A stretch of DNA of 64,000 bases from Liolophura sinensis. Lineage: Eukaryota > Mollusca > Polyplacophora > Chitonida > Chitonidae. Location of the stretch: positions 7,686,001 to 7,750,000 of the forward strand of contig NC_088300.1 of the NCBI RefSeq assembly GCF_032854445.1, read 5' to 3'. Position 1 is the stretch's first letter. Each line of letters starts with the position of its first letter. Positions 1 to 10,644 of the stretch are shown here, piece after piece. The notes under the pieces were generated by a model, which saw only the letters and a list, made by a program, of their open reading frames with translations, was not told where the DNA came from and did not search any database. A program made the position numbers and the translations under genes.

Positions 1-180
1 GGAAACGTCTAGTACTGATGACTACAGCCGAACCCAAGTAACCCTAGCAAGAACAACAAGAAACACAACATCCGGTAAACCTGAATTTTTTCAAATTTCC
101 TGACTCAGAATTATACATGTAGTTGAAATGCGTGTTCACAGCCTTAAATTAATGATGCTCACCTAGCCTGACTGATATAA

Positions 181-350
181 ACTTCCACGACGAAAGGTAC
201 TTCTGAAACTGATCGAAATGGTAGGCTTCCACAACGAAAGGTGCCTCTGACACTGATCGAAATAGTAGGCTTCCACAACGAAAGGTGCTTCTGACACTGA
301 TCGAAATGGTAGGCTTCCACGACGAAAGGTGCTTCTGACACTGATCGAAA
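181..350. repeat. 44-bp tandem repeat, about 4 copies
   Basis: The motif CTTCCACRACGAAAGGTRC recurs at 182, 226, 270 and 314, an exact 44-bp spacing, with a few substitutions per copy. The array lies upstream of the exon at 505-815 and is therefore probably intronic. Reading frames stay open on the minus strand across it only because the copies carry few stops. I see nothing else between 1 and 504. Confidence 0.9.
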
Positions 351-504
351 AGTTGACTGCAATTAAGCTTTTTGTTATGCAAATGAATGTGTGTCTGTAA
401 TATCAGAATACGATTTTTCATCTTTGAATTCAGTTTTTTTATACCTTACATTTCCATGAAAAATAAAAATGTATCTTTACAAAACACATTCGTCTATTCG
501 CCAG

Positions 505-815
505 GATATGAAACCACGGGATGGATGTCATCAACAGGAACTCCGGACGACCTCTGTAGGTGTTCCTGTCCGAAATGGAGTAACGTGCAGAAGCAACTCT
601 TCTTGGATACGATTCTGGCCTCGCTGACGATTAACACATCTAATCTATCATCCGTCCGACGGAAGTACTTGAGCGCGCATGACAACCGCCCGACAGTGCA
701 AATGTTAGGCTATACCGGAGGAGTTTTCCTCGGTATAGCTCTTCTCCTGATCATATCATGTGACATTGATCTTCTGTTTAAAGGTCGGCGAGGAGACAAG
801 TCTAACTTACCTTAA
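505..815 (+). CDS. 3' terminal exon of a single-pass membrane protein, Cys-rich plus TM module
   Basis: The open frame ends in TAA at 813-815. A plausible splice acceptor (TCTATTCGCCAG) ends at 504, so the exon probably starts at 505 in the frame G-Y-E-T-T-G-W. A short Cys-rich patch (CRCSCPK) is followed by a stretch of about 30 residues resembling L-x-x-x-R-R-K-x-L-S-A-x-D-N-R-P, then one hydrophobic helix (GGVFLGIALLLIISC) ending at an acidic D-I-D and a short basic tail (KGRRGDK). I recall this order (Cys cluster, charged linker with a conserved SA-x-D-x-R, single TM, Asp at the membrane exit) from the C-termini of many mollusc predicted proteins of unknown function. The extracellular part would be encoded upstream of the window. 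The open frame extends back to 387, so a start there (or at the internal ATG at 457) is formally possible but less likely than splicing. Confidence 0.6.
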
Positions 816-1240
816 CCACCCCGTGCTAGACAGTTGTCTGTGTAAAGTAAAATTTAATGTTAATTCGAATATATTATCATATCTAGACCTATATTATCAT
901 ATCTAGACCTATATTATATCCAAATGTAACAGTACTCCATTTCTGTGCTGACGGAAAGATTGTCGTAAAATTTTACATTTCTTTCTTAGTTATCTCACTG
1001 ACTTAGGTATTAAGTATAAACAGTGTGTCATGGAGTAACTTATCACGTTCTCTATCATTTAACCTCCCATATTCGCTTTAACGAAAAAAATAAGTGCTAA
1101 AATTAGATGGTCCATTTTTTTTTTGCTATGTGAAACGCAGTTTTGCAAGTGTCTTTATTTTCCTGTGCACCTTTCTGTTCGGTTGACGAGCAGTCGTAAA
1201 AAACAGATCTAGGATTAAAGATAAACTGCATTAAGGTTGG
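816..1240. other. intergenic, short direct repeat only
   Basis: Two copies of a 20-bp unit, TATTATCATATCTAGACCTA, lie at about 872-915. Otherwise I see only AT-rich sequence with no coding signal. It probably includes the 3' UTR of the gene ending at 815. Confidence 0.5.
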
Positions 1241-1284
1241 TTTGTGTTTTTCATTTTAGAGATAATCGTAAATCTTCGAACCAG

Positions 1285-1385
1285 TTAGTCAGTCAGTCTC
1301 GGCTCTGTCCTAGTGGCAGGCCACGAGACAGAAGATATGAGATCGCATGTTCAAATCCGGCCGCCGGTAACTCGGCTTTCTCTTT
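1285..1385 (+). repeat. tRNA-like SINE head
   Basis: A degenerate tRNA-like block ends in a B-box-like element, GTTCAAATCC (about 1350-1359), preceded by an A-box-like region around CTAGTGGCAGGCC. It does not fold into an intact tRNA by eye, so I call it a SINE head rather than a tRNA gene. It runs directly into the 31-bp array at 1415. Confidence 0.5.
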
Positions 1386-1414
1386 TGTGTTCAGTTTCAG
1401 AGCCGGTTTTGATT

Positions 1415-1680
1415 TCACTCTGCTGTGCAGTTTGACGTTATGGGTTCACTCTGTTATACAGCTTGACGTTATGGGTTCAACTCTACCGTGCAGTTTGAAG
1501 TTATGGGATCACTCTGCTGTGCAGTTTGACGTTAAGGGTTCACTCTGCTGTGCGTTTTGACGTTATGGGTTCACTCTGCTGTGCAGCTTGACGTTATGGG
1601 TTCACTATGCTGTGCAGCTTGACGTTATGGGTTCACTATGCTGTGCAGTTTGACGTTATGGGTTCACTCTGTTATGCAGT
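1415..1680. repeat. 31-bp tandem repeat, about 8 copies
   Basis: The unit is TTGACGTTATGGGTTCACTC plus CTGTGCAG. TTGACG or TTGAAG recurs at a 31-bp spacing, with one 32-bp step near 1490. The array follows immediately after a tRNA-like block. Confidence 0.85.
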
Positions 1681-2814
1681 CAAACAAATCAAACGTTCCT
1701 GAATACGGAGCAAAGAGCCATTTAAATTATACAAGATTGCTTCATAATAAAATAAATGAAGTTCCATCTTTCCTACTTTACAAACCTTTGTAATTCGGTG
1801 CATTGTACATAACCGCTCGGAAGATTGATTTCAACGATTATTACCCTCTCGTCCAGGTCTCAAGCGGTTTGTTTTTTTTTTTTGACGGCAAAGAGAGACA
1901 AATTTCACTTTTCCGACGCATGGCTCAATCGTGTAAATTTCCGTTGTTTTGTTACATGTTTACTAAACTTACATTATTTTCGCACGCAGCACCCTTAAGT
2001 GAAATAAATTAAGTAATATCATGTTTGGTATATATTTATCAATTGTCAGATGGCACTACAATGTTTCTTCCGCTGTATGTCTGTTTATATCACATCAATT
2101 TGCCTTCCTTAGTTCTGGTAGCCGCTCTTGGCCGAGTGGTTAAAATGCTTACCCTTCAATCGCTTTTACACACGTTTGTCTACAGATGACGTAAAAATCG
2201 AATCAAAAAAAGTAATACAAATTCATTTTTCTCCCTCATGGATATTAATAATAATAAATGGTGAATTTAGTCAGTGAGATGAAAGGCAATTTGAAAAGAT
2301 TATTATAACAACTGAAGTTACCACTAAGCGACCTCGCAGTCACATAGAAAATACTGGGTCATTGTAACACTGTGCACATGTCCATGTTGTTGTGACGACA
2401 TATACAGGTGTCACATCCCCACCCAACGTGGACAGTTTTGTGTATCGACTTATGGCCCGAGCCTTACACCACTGATGATCCTGCATCCTGCAGGGATGTT
2501 TATTGTGAAAACTTTGTCTTCAGAATTCAACCTCTATCGCGTAACGCCCTGCAACAACCTCATATACGGATGGTGTAAGTCAAATGATAGCAGAGCATAC
2601 AGCCTACAAGCATATGTACCTACGGGAGAACATGGCGTTACGCTTGACTGCTCACGGTTGGTAAAAGTTGCATTCATTGGAAGATTTCTCTCTTCTCCTT
2701 TGAAACAAATCTCTTACGCAAATAGAAAGATGAATACCGAAGAGGTTTATTAAAGTTACTCATAAAAATGTACAACTCATGAATGTAATAGTTCATTTTA
2801 AAGGCAAAAAAAAA
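1681..2814. other. intergenic; one tRNA-Leu/Ser-like fragment
   Basis: The only recognisable piece is at about 2126-2165, where TTGGCCGAGTGGTTAAAATG resembles the D-arm and A box of a Leu/Ser tRNA. No matching B box follows, so it is a fragment or SINE head. A similar piece, TGGTCGAATGGTTAAGGTGC, lies near 6802. I see nothing else. Confidence 0.4.
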
Positions 2815-3065
2815 AGCTCTGTCCGTACGTGGGAAGGCGGCCAGCAATGCCGTCGTATAAGTGAAATATTCTTGAATATGGCGTAAAACACCAATCAAAT
2901 AAATAAAATAAATAAAAAGCTCAAACTGACTTCCTCTCGGGCCATACGTGGGAAGGTCTCTCAGCAACCTGCTAATGGCCATTGGTGTTTCCCGGGCTCT
3001 GTCCGGTTTTCTCTCACCAAAATGCTGGCCTCCGACGTATAAGTAAAACATCGATCAAATAATTA
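2815..3065 (+). repeat. Two adjacent partial copies of SINE family A
   Basis: Copy 1 (about 2825-2915) carries a fragment of the core and the tail with AAACACCAATCAAATAAATA. Copy 2 (about 2925-3065) carries the core CCATACGTGGGAAGGTCTCT, GTTTCCCGGGCTCTGTCCGG and AATGCTGGCC, then a degenerate tail. Both lack the tRNA-like head that is present in the full copy at 36758-36993. Confidence 0.8.
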
Positions 3066-4480
3066 ATATATATTAATTATATATTAATTCACGAGCTAGG
3101 CCACTTAAAATAATGTATAAAAATAGTTAAAGGCGTTTAAACGTTTGAATTCTAAGTGGGCTTTTTGGGCAATACTACCATTTTCTTAGGAACTCTGACG
3201 TCACAAGAAGTTTTTTCCAACTCTAAACACGACATAAAATGTTGGAATAGAACTTTTCGCCACAATTGTAAACGATTATCAAAATAACGTTTTCAAGAAT
3301 TCCTTCCTTCAGATGAACGTCAGAAAAAAATGGTGATGGATCGTCAGAGTAATACCTGAACAGTATGGCCAATAAAGTCCATCACAGACTTCAAATGTTC
3401 GAATATCTTGAGCACTCTTCAAAAAATCTAAACAGATAAAATCTAAACAGATAACAAATCTAAACAGATCTTGAGCACTCTTTAAAAAATCTAAACAAAA
3501 AATCACATTCAAATGTTCGAATATCTTGAGCACTCTTCAAAAAATCTAAACAGATTTTTAAGCATAGTTTTCAGTTGTCTGTCTGATGAACCTTACTTCA
3601 TATTTTAGTTTTCTTTTACTTTAAACGGCAAAATCAAGAATGTTAGAGAGAACTGAGCATCTAGAAGCGCTCAGACAGATATCATCATGAGATTACTTCG
3701 TGAATATCCACAAGTGATTAAACAATATGTGCATATGGTTAGTCAGTATCGGCAGATTATTCATCTAGATCGATGATTTCACACTAATTATTGGGGTTCC
3801 ACTCTGGCATCCTAGTGGGACACCTCTTGAAATCGTTCTGATTATTAGGCTTCCAAGCTTCGCTATTGTTCTCGCTCAGATTATTTTTCTTCTCCTCTGA
3901 CAACTGTCTTGTGAGAAAACTGCGTATCACAGCTGTCCACTTTCTACACATGTTTATTACCTAATCGCTTTGGCTACCTGCTGGAGTATAAAACTTTACC
4001 CACCTGTGACCCACTTTTCGGCAATATTGGGACAATGTGGAAATTTAAAAAAAACTCCTTTTCCAGAACAGTTGATCCAATTGCATTGAAAATTGATATG
4101 CATGTACAAGACTACTGGGGGTATCAGGATTGAAAATTTAATGCAAATCGATCGAAAAATGTGGGTGATAGCTATTGGTCGTTTTAGTCGGATGATGACC
4201 AGTGGATGAATTTTGAAAAGAAGAAGATAGCAATTAGATGTAGTTTGGCCTGCTGAAAAAAAACCGTGGGTTTTTTTTTCTTCGATGTATAGTTTTTCTC
4301 TAAATTGCAATTATAGCTCATTTTAAATGTCACGTGACCGGGCACCGTAATAGCTATAAAGCTGATTGGTCAGTGGATAAATGAATCACAGATCTTCAGT
4401 TTTGACATTACTTAGGGCCGCAGATCTTCAGTTCTGACATTATTTAGGGCCGCACAGTTACGATAGTTTTCGCATAAAAA
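3066..4480. other. intergenic; short repeats
   Basis: A block of about 45 bp (TGTTCGAATATCTTGAGCAC followed by TCTTCAAAAAATCTAAACAG) occurs at about 3393 and again at about 3512, with fragments in between. A direct repeat of about 33 bp (CAGATCTTCAGTTYTGACAT) occurs twice at about 4388-4455. I found no coding evidence in this stretch. Confidence 0.6.
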
Positions 4481-4760
4481 TGCATTTAAAAACTTGTTAT
4501 TTTATTCATAGTCAGCTCGTAAAATTGCAATATCTTCAAAACCAGTAAAGGTAGAAAAGGTAGTTGAATTTTATTGGTAAGCTTAAACCATCTTTTTTCC
4601 GTAAATCGGCTACTGATCTGTGGCGCAGTTGATTCCTGCCAATCTTTGTTCTCTTTTTTTCAAAATTACCATGAAAGTATTAGGCACTAGACTACCAGTC
4701 CTAGCAGCCTGGGGTTCAAATCCAATCTACTCCTGACCATTCTTACCAAATTCATTTCGG
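4480..4760 (+). repeat. Dispersed tRNA-like repeat, copy 1
   Basis: Ordered blocks are a TTATTTTATTC.TAGTCA-like start, TTGCAATATCTTC.AAA, GTAAAGGTAGAAA, TTGAATTTTATT, and a terminal B-box-like GGGGTTCAAATCC (4713-4725). The same block order recurs at 4990-5600, so the two are diverged copies of one element. Confidence 0.55.
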
Positions 4761-4989
4761 ATTTAAATATGGACACTATGGCTCATTTGTGGGAGATCGT
4801 GATTCAGGGTAAAATCACGAATTTGCTGAAATAGGTTTGTTTTTGTTGAAAATAGGAGACGTTGTTTCCACAAGGTACATGCAATTCACTCGTTCGGAGA
4901 GTTCATTGTCTAATATGGACTGTGGTGGAGAGACTGGAAAGTTTTAAAAAGTGGAAGCCAAAAGCTGTGTACAGACTGCTTGGAAGCCG

Positions 4990-5600
4990 TATAATTGCAT
5001 GCAGTTTTAGTTATTTTTATTCTAAGTCAACTCCTAAACTTGCAATATTTCGAAAGCTGGTAAAGGCAGAAAAAAAACAATCTGTGGAGCCTTACTGAGG
5101 AACATACAAAGCAACTATTGAAGTTTTGTGCTGTGAAGTGATTTGAATTTTATTCACAAGCAAAAAAATCTTCTAGTTTGATATTTTTACCAATGAACAT
5201 TGCTCAAAAGTAGGTCAGTTTTTAAAACTGCTTAAAATCATTAAACAAACACACTATATGATGCCCCTTGATGTCACAATTACAAATCTGCAAGAATTAT
5301 TTTTGTACTGTGTGTTGTTTTCATGTTATGACCAAAAAACAGCAAAAAATTGACAAATAACAAGGGGGCTTCGAGCTAAGCAATTTACCGTGGGAATGGG
5401 CATCAGCTCTGCAACAATGTATTCTTTCTGTCTTATGTCCTCGGCCAGAAGCTGAAGATCAAAGCCGTCTAAACTCTATGCTAGTCTTCAGTACTTGGCC
5501 AATTGTAAACGATACCCGGCAGTGTTGAGTTCAAATCCAGTACATTCCTTTCAATTTTTTTTTGGTTTTTGTCATTTTCATGAAATGTATAGTAACCAGG
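4990..5600 (+). repeat. Dispersed tRNA-like repeat, copy 2 (longer)
   Basis: It shares with the copy at 4480-4760 the order TTATTTTTATTCTAAGTCA, CTTGCAATATTTCGAAA, GGTAAAGGCAGAAA, TTTGAATTTTATTC and finally GAGTTCAAATCC (about 5529-5540). It has about 300 extra bases between the second and last blocks. Divergence suggests an old insertion or duplication. Confidence 0.5.
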
Positions 5601-6442
5601 CTACCAAAAGTGGTAAAAAATTAGTGATGTAGACCCCGGCAACGGTGTTGGGTAACAGCTTTAATTAATTTCTGTTTCGTAATGTTTGTACATACAAATG
5701 AGAAAATAAATCAGTGAAGGTGCCTAATCTCATATAATATATGCTCATCCATGTTTGGTCACCTTAGCAGCTCAAATCTCCACACAAACTGATACTAGAA
5801 GGCCAGCTAAAAAAAAGTAGGTCATTTAAGTTATGAAAATTCACGAGGCGGTGTGTGACCCGAGATTACAAACATATGGCAATGTTATTAAGGCTTGTGG
5901 TTAAGATGACAAGATGTTACCATGGCGGCTAGAGATTATGGAAGCCTACCTGTATTAACACGGTGGAGATGACGACAGATGCCCGCTGTCATCTCTGTGG
6001 ATTACCTCTATGTCGTTGTGGGTTTGCTCAGCTCGACGTGCGTAGGGACTATAATCGTAATCACGTCTAAATAGTGTGAGCTAACGCTATGATAGCACGT
6101 ATAGCAACAAAGCGGGTATGGAGACTTACAGCGGTTCCGTTTCATAGATAACAACACCTCTTTTTTAGACCGCAGAGCATACTGACACGTATATATGGAA
6201 AAATGCCCAGCATGACGTGGACGCTGATCCGTTGATGCGAAATGGAAAGTTATGAGGTGAGTTAAGAGGTATGCTGCTCCATTACAGGTAAAGCCCCAGT
6301 ATAGCATATATATCTATCATATATCTCTAATCTTTATTCATGCACATTGCCCACTCAGGTAAGTGTAGGCCTATACGGTTACTGTTACATGCGTTCACAA
6401 AGGTAGACTGATCTGGCAGTGAAATGTATGAACAGTCAGTCG
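5601..6442. other. intergenic or 5' intron of the MFS gene; no clear feature
   Basis: No repeat or convincing gene is seen. A strong-context ATG (ACCATGGCG) at 5922 opens a 10-codon stretch before a weak GT (CCT|GTATTA). It is phase-compatible with the exon at 7670 and is discussed in the findings. Confidence 0.4.
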
Positions 6443-6503
6443 GTGTATCATGTAGAGTGAGTGAGTGATTGGGGTTTAACGTCGTGTGTATCATGTAGAG
6501 TGA
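6443..6503 (-). repeat. Extreme 5'-truncated SINE family B tail with 18-bp target duplication
   Basis: A 25-bp insert (6461-6485), containing GTGAGTGATTGGGGTTTAAC, is flanked by two identical 18-bp copies of GTGTATCATGTAGAGTGA (6443-6460 and 6486-6503). In reverse complement the insert is the last bases of the family B tail (GTTAAACCCCAA then CACTCACTCAC) also found at about 33130-33160. The duplication marks a retrotransposition event that kept almost only the 3' end. Confidence 0.8.
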
Positions 6504-7230
6504 TTCATACAGCGCTTGATACAATACGCATATAAGCAACACAATACATCACGCCGGTTTGGGCACACTCAATCCCAGTGTCGGACGTCCATAACCTTCA
6601 GTATTATACACTTCAATCATTAGCCATGTATCCTAATTAAAGAGATATTTTAGCATTAACTGGTTCATAATTGATATAGGTTCAGCTGTAATGAGAGTTA
6701 TATTGGTTCTTAATAGAGGAGGTGTTCATGATTTGCTCTGTATTAATACCGCTATGCTTAAATATCAGTCACATATATATTTGGTAGTGGCGGATACGTC
6801 GTGGTCGAATGGTTAAGGTGCTTGTTTTTCAATATCTAGGACACACCAGTCTTGCCTTAACACCATTATCGGACAGGGAGTGCACAAGATTTAACTGCCT
6901 CCGGTATTTCAGGGGCCCTCCAGGCAAGGAGCAGTCGACTGAAGATCGTTAGAGATCGACGTGACTTATTACAGGGTGAGCTCGCTCTGTAAGCACAAAT
7001 TTGTGCCACGTGAAGGAAAAGTACGTCAGTTACTTGCCACTGTACCGATGGTTTACTCCGGCCACTCCCTCCATCCATAAACTAACCGCTGGCATTTAAG
7101 TGAATTATATCTGACTGAGTACAGCAATAATTGCCTCAAAGACATCGATCAACTACCGTTAGAAAGTATTAGGTCACTATTCATGAACTATGTGTTAAAC
7201 CCGAAATGGTACATGGTCCACTGTATGCCC
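6504..7230. other. No feature beyond a tRNA-like fragment
   Basis: A fragment resembling a tRNA D-arm is at about 6800-6820 (TGGTCGAATGGTTAAGGTGC). No intact tRNA, exon or tandem repeat is apparent. Confidence 0.4.
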
Positions 7231-7495
7231 CTCTGTCACTGTTCCTGAGACCTTACATGTATCCCTCACTGTCACTGTTCCTGAGACCTTACATGTATCC
7301 CTCACTGTCACTGTTCCTGAGACCTTACATGTATCCCTCACTGTCACTGTTCCTGAGACCTTACATGTATCCCTCACTGTCACTGTTCCTGAGACCTTAC
7401 ATGTATCCCTCACTGTCACTGTTCCTGAGACCTTACATGTATCCTTCACTGTCACTGTTCCTGAGACCCTACATGTATCCCATGCTGTCACTCTT
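7228..7495. repeat. 36-bp tandem repeat, about 7 copies
   Basis: The unit is CTGTTCCTGAGACCTTACAT plus GTATCCCTCACTGTCA, 36 bp and nearly invariant. Because 36 is a multiple of 3, both strands stay open as 12-residue peptide repeats. That is a by-product of the period, not evidence of coding. Confidence 0.95.
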
Positions 7496-7597
7496 CCTTA
7501 CATTGTGACAATAAGCCATAGACGACACTGTGCCGTCCATCAATATATATAATAGTGGGAATATATATACGCCACTCGTGACGATGTCATTTGTTGA

Positions 7598-7640
<43 letters not shown>
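7598..7640. repeat. (AAAT)n microsatellite
   Basis: About ten uninterrupted AAAT/TAAA units end about 30 bp before the splice acceptor of the exon at 7670. Confidence 0.95.
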
Positions 7641-7641
<1 letters not shown>

Positions 7642-7669
7642 CCACTGTTACCTTCTACGTTGATTTCAG

Positions 7670-7798
7670 AGCAGCGATGATGACTGTTATGAGGTAGATT
7701 TGCTACCAGCGCCACCTACAGAGAAAAAACAAGAGACAGGATATCCATCCCAGAGACTCGTTAAAACAGTGTGCCTTGTTCTTCTATGGGTTTCCTTC
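7670..7798 (+). CDS. MFS transporter (MFSD4/NaGLT1-like), N-terminal exon with TM1
   Basis: The acceptor TACGTTGATTTCAG ends at 7669 and the donor TTC|GTGAGT begins at 7799. The 43 codons are in phase 0 at both ends. They encode an acidic N-terminal stretch (SSDDDCYEVDLLPAPPTEKK) and then a hydrophobic run (LVKTVCLVLLWVSF). That run continues, without a frame break, into the next exon as GFLTSVGGTTVVDF and completes the first membrane helix. An MFSD4-type protein has a G-x-T-x-x-D-like end of TM1, and the spliced product shows GTTVVD. The exon is therefore accepted although it is short. The initiator codon must be in an upstream exon, possibly the 10 codons at 5922-5951. The donor is followed almost at once by the CCATGTACCCCAGA minisatellite. 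Confidence 0.75.
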
Positions 7799-7814
7799 GT
7801 GAGTGGTTTATGTT

Positions 7815-8685
7815 ATAACCCATGTACCCCAAACCATGTACCTCAGCCCATGTACCCCAGATCATGTACCCCAGATCATGTACCCCAGACCATGTACCGC
7901 TGTACTCCAGCCTATGTGCCCCAGATCATGTACCCCTGTACCTCAGACCATGTACCCCAGATCATGTATCCCCAGACCATGTATCCCAGACCATGTACCC
8001 GTGTACCCCAGACCATGTACCGCAGATCATGTATCCCCAGGCCATGTACCCTTGTATCCCAGACCATGTATCCCCAAACCATGTACCCTTGTATCCCAGA
8101 CCATGTACCGCAGACCATGTACCCCTGTACTCCAGCCCATGTACCCCAGATCATGTTCCCCTGTACCCCAGACAAGGTATCCCCAGACCATGTACCCCTG
8201 TACCCCAGACCATGTACCGCAGACCATGTATCCCCAGACTATGTACCCTTGTATCCCAGGCCATGTACCCCAGAGCATGTAACCAAGACCATGTACCCTG
8301 TACCCCTGACTATGTACCCCACACCATGTACCCCACACCATGTATCCCGACCGTGTACCCCAGACAATGTACCCCAGACCATGCACACTTGTACCCAAGA
8401 CTATGTACCCCACACCATATAACCAAGACCATGTAATCAAGACCATGTACCCCAGACCATGTACCCCAGTACCCCACACCATCTACCCCAGACCATCTAC
8501 CCCACACCATCTACCCCAGTACCCCAGACCATCTACCCCAGACCATGTATCCCCAGACCATGTATCCCCAGACCACGCCTGTTTGCCCTGACTATGTACC
8601 CCAGACCATATAACCAAGACCATGTACCCTATACCCCAGACCATGTACCCTGTGCCCCAGACCATGTAACCCCAGCCCACTAACA
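7815..8685. repeat. 14-bp minisatellite (GACCATGTACCCCA) with higher-order variants
   Basis: Dozens of copies of GACCATGTACCCCA, interspersed with insertions such as CCTGTA, CTTGTATC and CGCAGA, form longer composite units. Variants ATCTACC and CCCACACC cluster near the 3' end (8460-8550). Overlapping long open frames on both strands (for example 7700-8422 and 8027-8482) are artefacts of this array. It sits in the first identified intron of the MFS gene, starting about 20 bp after the donor. Confidence 0.95.
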
Positions 8686-8689
8686 CGAT

Positions 8690-9388
8690 ACGCCCGATTA
8701 TATTCTCAGTATCATAAAGGCGATTCTGTCCTTTTCACTTGTGCAGTGGGGCAAAGTGTAAATTTACATTACAATTTACAGTTACTTAAATCAGTTTAGT
8801 GCTATGCTCAGAAAATAAACATGTGCATGTAAGTCGAGATTCATTTATTCGGCTGAATGAAATATAAGAGCGAGTTTGACCAATCAGATTGTGTCGTGTG
8901 ATTGTTAACCGGAGATCATTTCTCGTTGAAGACCACAAGCCGTTGACTAATGAGAAGCCTGATGCACCCGTGGGTTTCTGTTTGGTCAGCCACCTATAGC
9001 TCCGTGGTAGGGCTAATTTGATGAGATCAGTGGGTATCAAATTTTATTAGGACTATTGCATTTTCCAGAATCGTAGATGCCTCACTCTGTACGAAATAAG
9101 GTTAAGAAATAAAAGGTATATACAATGGTTTTACCTATCATGTTTACATCATAGTCAAATAAGACCTCATGTGTTAACATTTCATATGGGTACTGTTTTT
9201 GTCGACTGTAGTGATGGATCAGTGGTATCTTAGACTATGAATGTGAGGTACTGGGCTCTTGACAAAGTACTGCACCTCTTGTACTGATATGCCACAGAGT
9301 GAAAGCTAACGAAATTGGACAGGTACAGTACTTTGTCTAATCGGGTGCGTACCTTATCTTATGAGAGTCTTATCGCGGACTCTCATGA
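8690..9388. other. Intron sequence, no feature
   Basis: This lies between the two large arrays inside the MFS intron. A minus-strand open frame (8786-9040) has no recognisable domain. I see nothing else. Confidence 0.5.
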
Positions 9389-9420
9389 ATGTCGAGACAG
9401 ACAATGAAGAAGTGTTTATG

Positions 9421-10560
9421 TTCATACCTTAAGTCCCTCAGTCAAACAGTCCTTCTGTTTAACTATCATCATAACCTTTGTTCATACCTTGAGTCCCTCA
9501 GTCAAACAGTCCTTCTATTTAACTGTCATCATAACATTTGTTCATACCTTGACTCCCTCAGTCAAACAGTCCTTTTGTTTAACTATCATCATAACATTTG
9601 TTCATACCTTGAGTCCCTCAGTCAAACAGTCCTTCTGTTTAATTATCATCATAACCTTTGTTCATACCTTGAGTCACTCAGTCAAACAGTCCTTCTATTT
9701 AACGATCACCATAACCTTTGTTCATACCTTGAGTCCCTCAGTCAAACAGTCCTTCTGTTTAACTATCATCATAACCTTTGTTCATACCTTGAGTCCCTCA
9801 GTCAAACAGTCCTTCTATTTAACGATCACCATAACCTTTGTTCATACCTTGAGTCCCTCAGTCAAACAGTCCTTCTATTTAACTATCATCATAACATTTG
9901 TTCATACCTTGAGTCCCTCAGTCTAACAGTCCTACTATTTAACGATCATCATAAACTTTGTTCATACCTTGAGCCCCTCAGTCTAACAGTCCTTCTATTT
10001 AACTATCATCATAACGTTTGTTCATGCCTTGAGTCCCTCAGTCAAACAGTCCTTCTATTTAACTATCGTCATAACATTTGTTCATACCTTGAGTCCCTCA
10101 GTCAAACAGTCCTTCTATTTAACTATCATCATAACATTTGTTCATACCTTGAGTCACTCAGTCTAACAGTCCTTCTATTTAACTATCATCATAACATTTG
10201 TTCATACCTTGACTCCCTCAGTCAAACAGTCCTTCTATTTAACTATCGTCATAACATTTGTTCATACCTTGAGTCACTCAGTCAAACAGTCCTTCTGTTT
10301 AACTATCATCATAACATTTGTTCATACCTTGACTCCCTCAGTCAAACAGTCCTTCTATTTAACGATCATCATAACCTTTGTTCATACCTTGAGTCCCTCA
10401 GTCAAACAGTCCTTCTATTTAACTATCATCATAACATTTGTTCATACCTTGAGTCACTCAGTTAAACAGTCCTTCTATTTAACTATCATCATAACATTTG
10501 TCCATTCCTTGAGTCCCTCAGTCAAACAGTCCTTCTATTTAACTATCATCAAAATATTTC
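9421..10560. repeat. 60-bp tandem repeat, 19 copies without a single indel
   Basis: The unit starts TTCATACCTTGAGTCCCTCA and ends CATCATAACATTTG. Nineteen consecutive copies each span exactly 60 bp (9421-10560). Differences are substitutions at a limited set of columns, such as CTTCTA/GTTTAA, GAG/GAC, CAA/CTA and TATCAT/GATCAC. The last copy degrades at its end. Two frames on the plus strand remain open through most of the array, one giving a 20-residue repeat. It lies within the MFS intron. Confidence 0.97.
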
Positions 10561-10644
10561 AAAGCAGTAAGCAGAATAGCCATTTTTTTCTTTTGGTAAA
10601 TGTCTTTATCATTTTTCAAATGACCAAAGTACTGATTTGCCCCC

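Noticed and set aside
7195-7508. Mirror-image ORFs of about 100 codons on both strands
   Set aside because: They are produced by a 36-bp repeat divisible by three.
7700-8482. Several overlapping Pro/Cys/Tyr-rich ORFs on both strands
   Set aside because: They are readings of the 14-bp minisatellite in different frames. Only the first 99 bases (7700-7798) overlap a supported MFS exon.
7228-10560. CRISPR-like arrays
   Set aside because: Direct repeats are head-to-tail without unique spacers, and the genome is eukaryotic.
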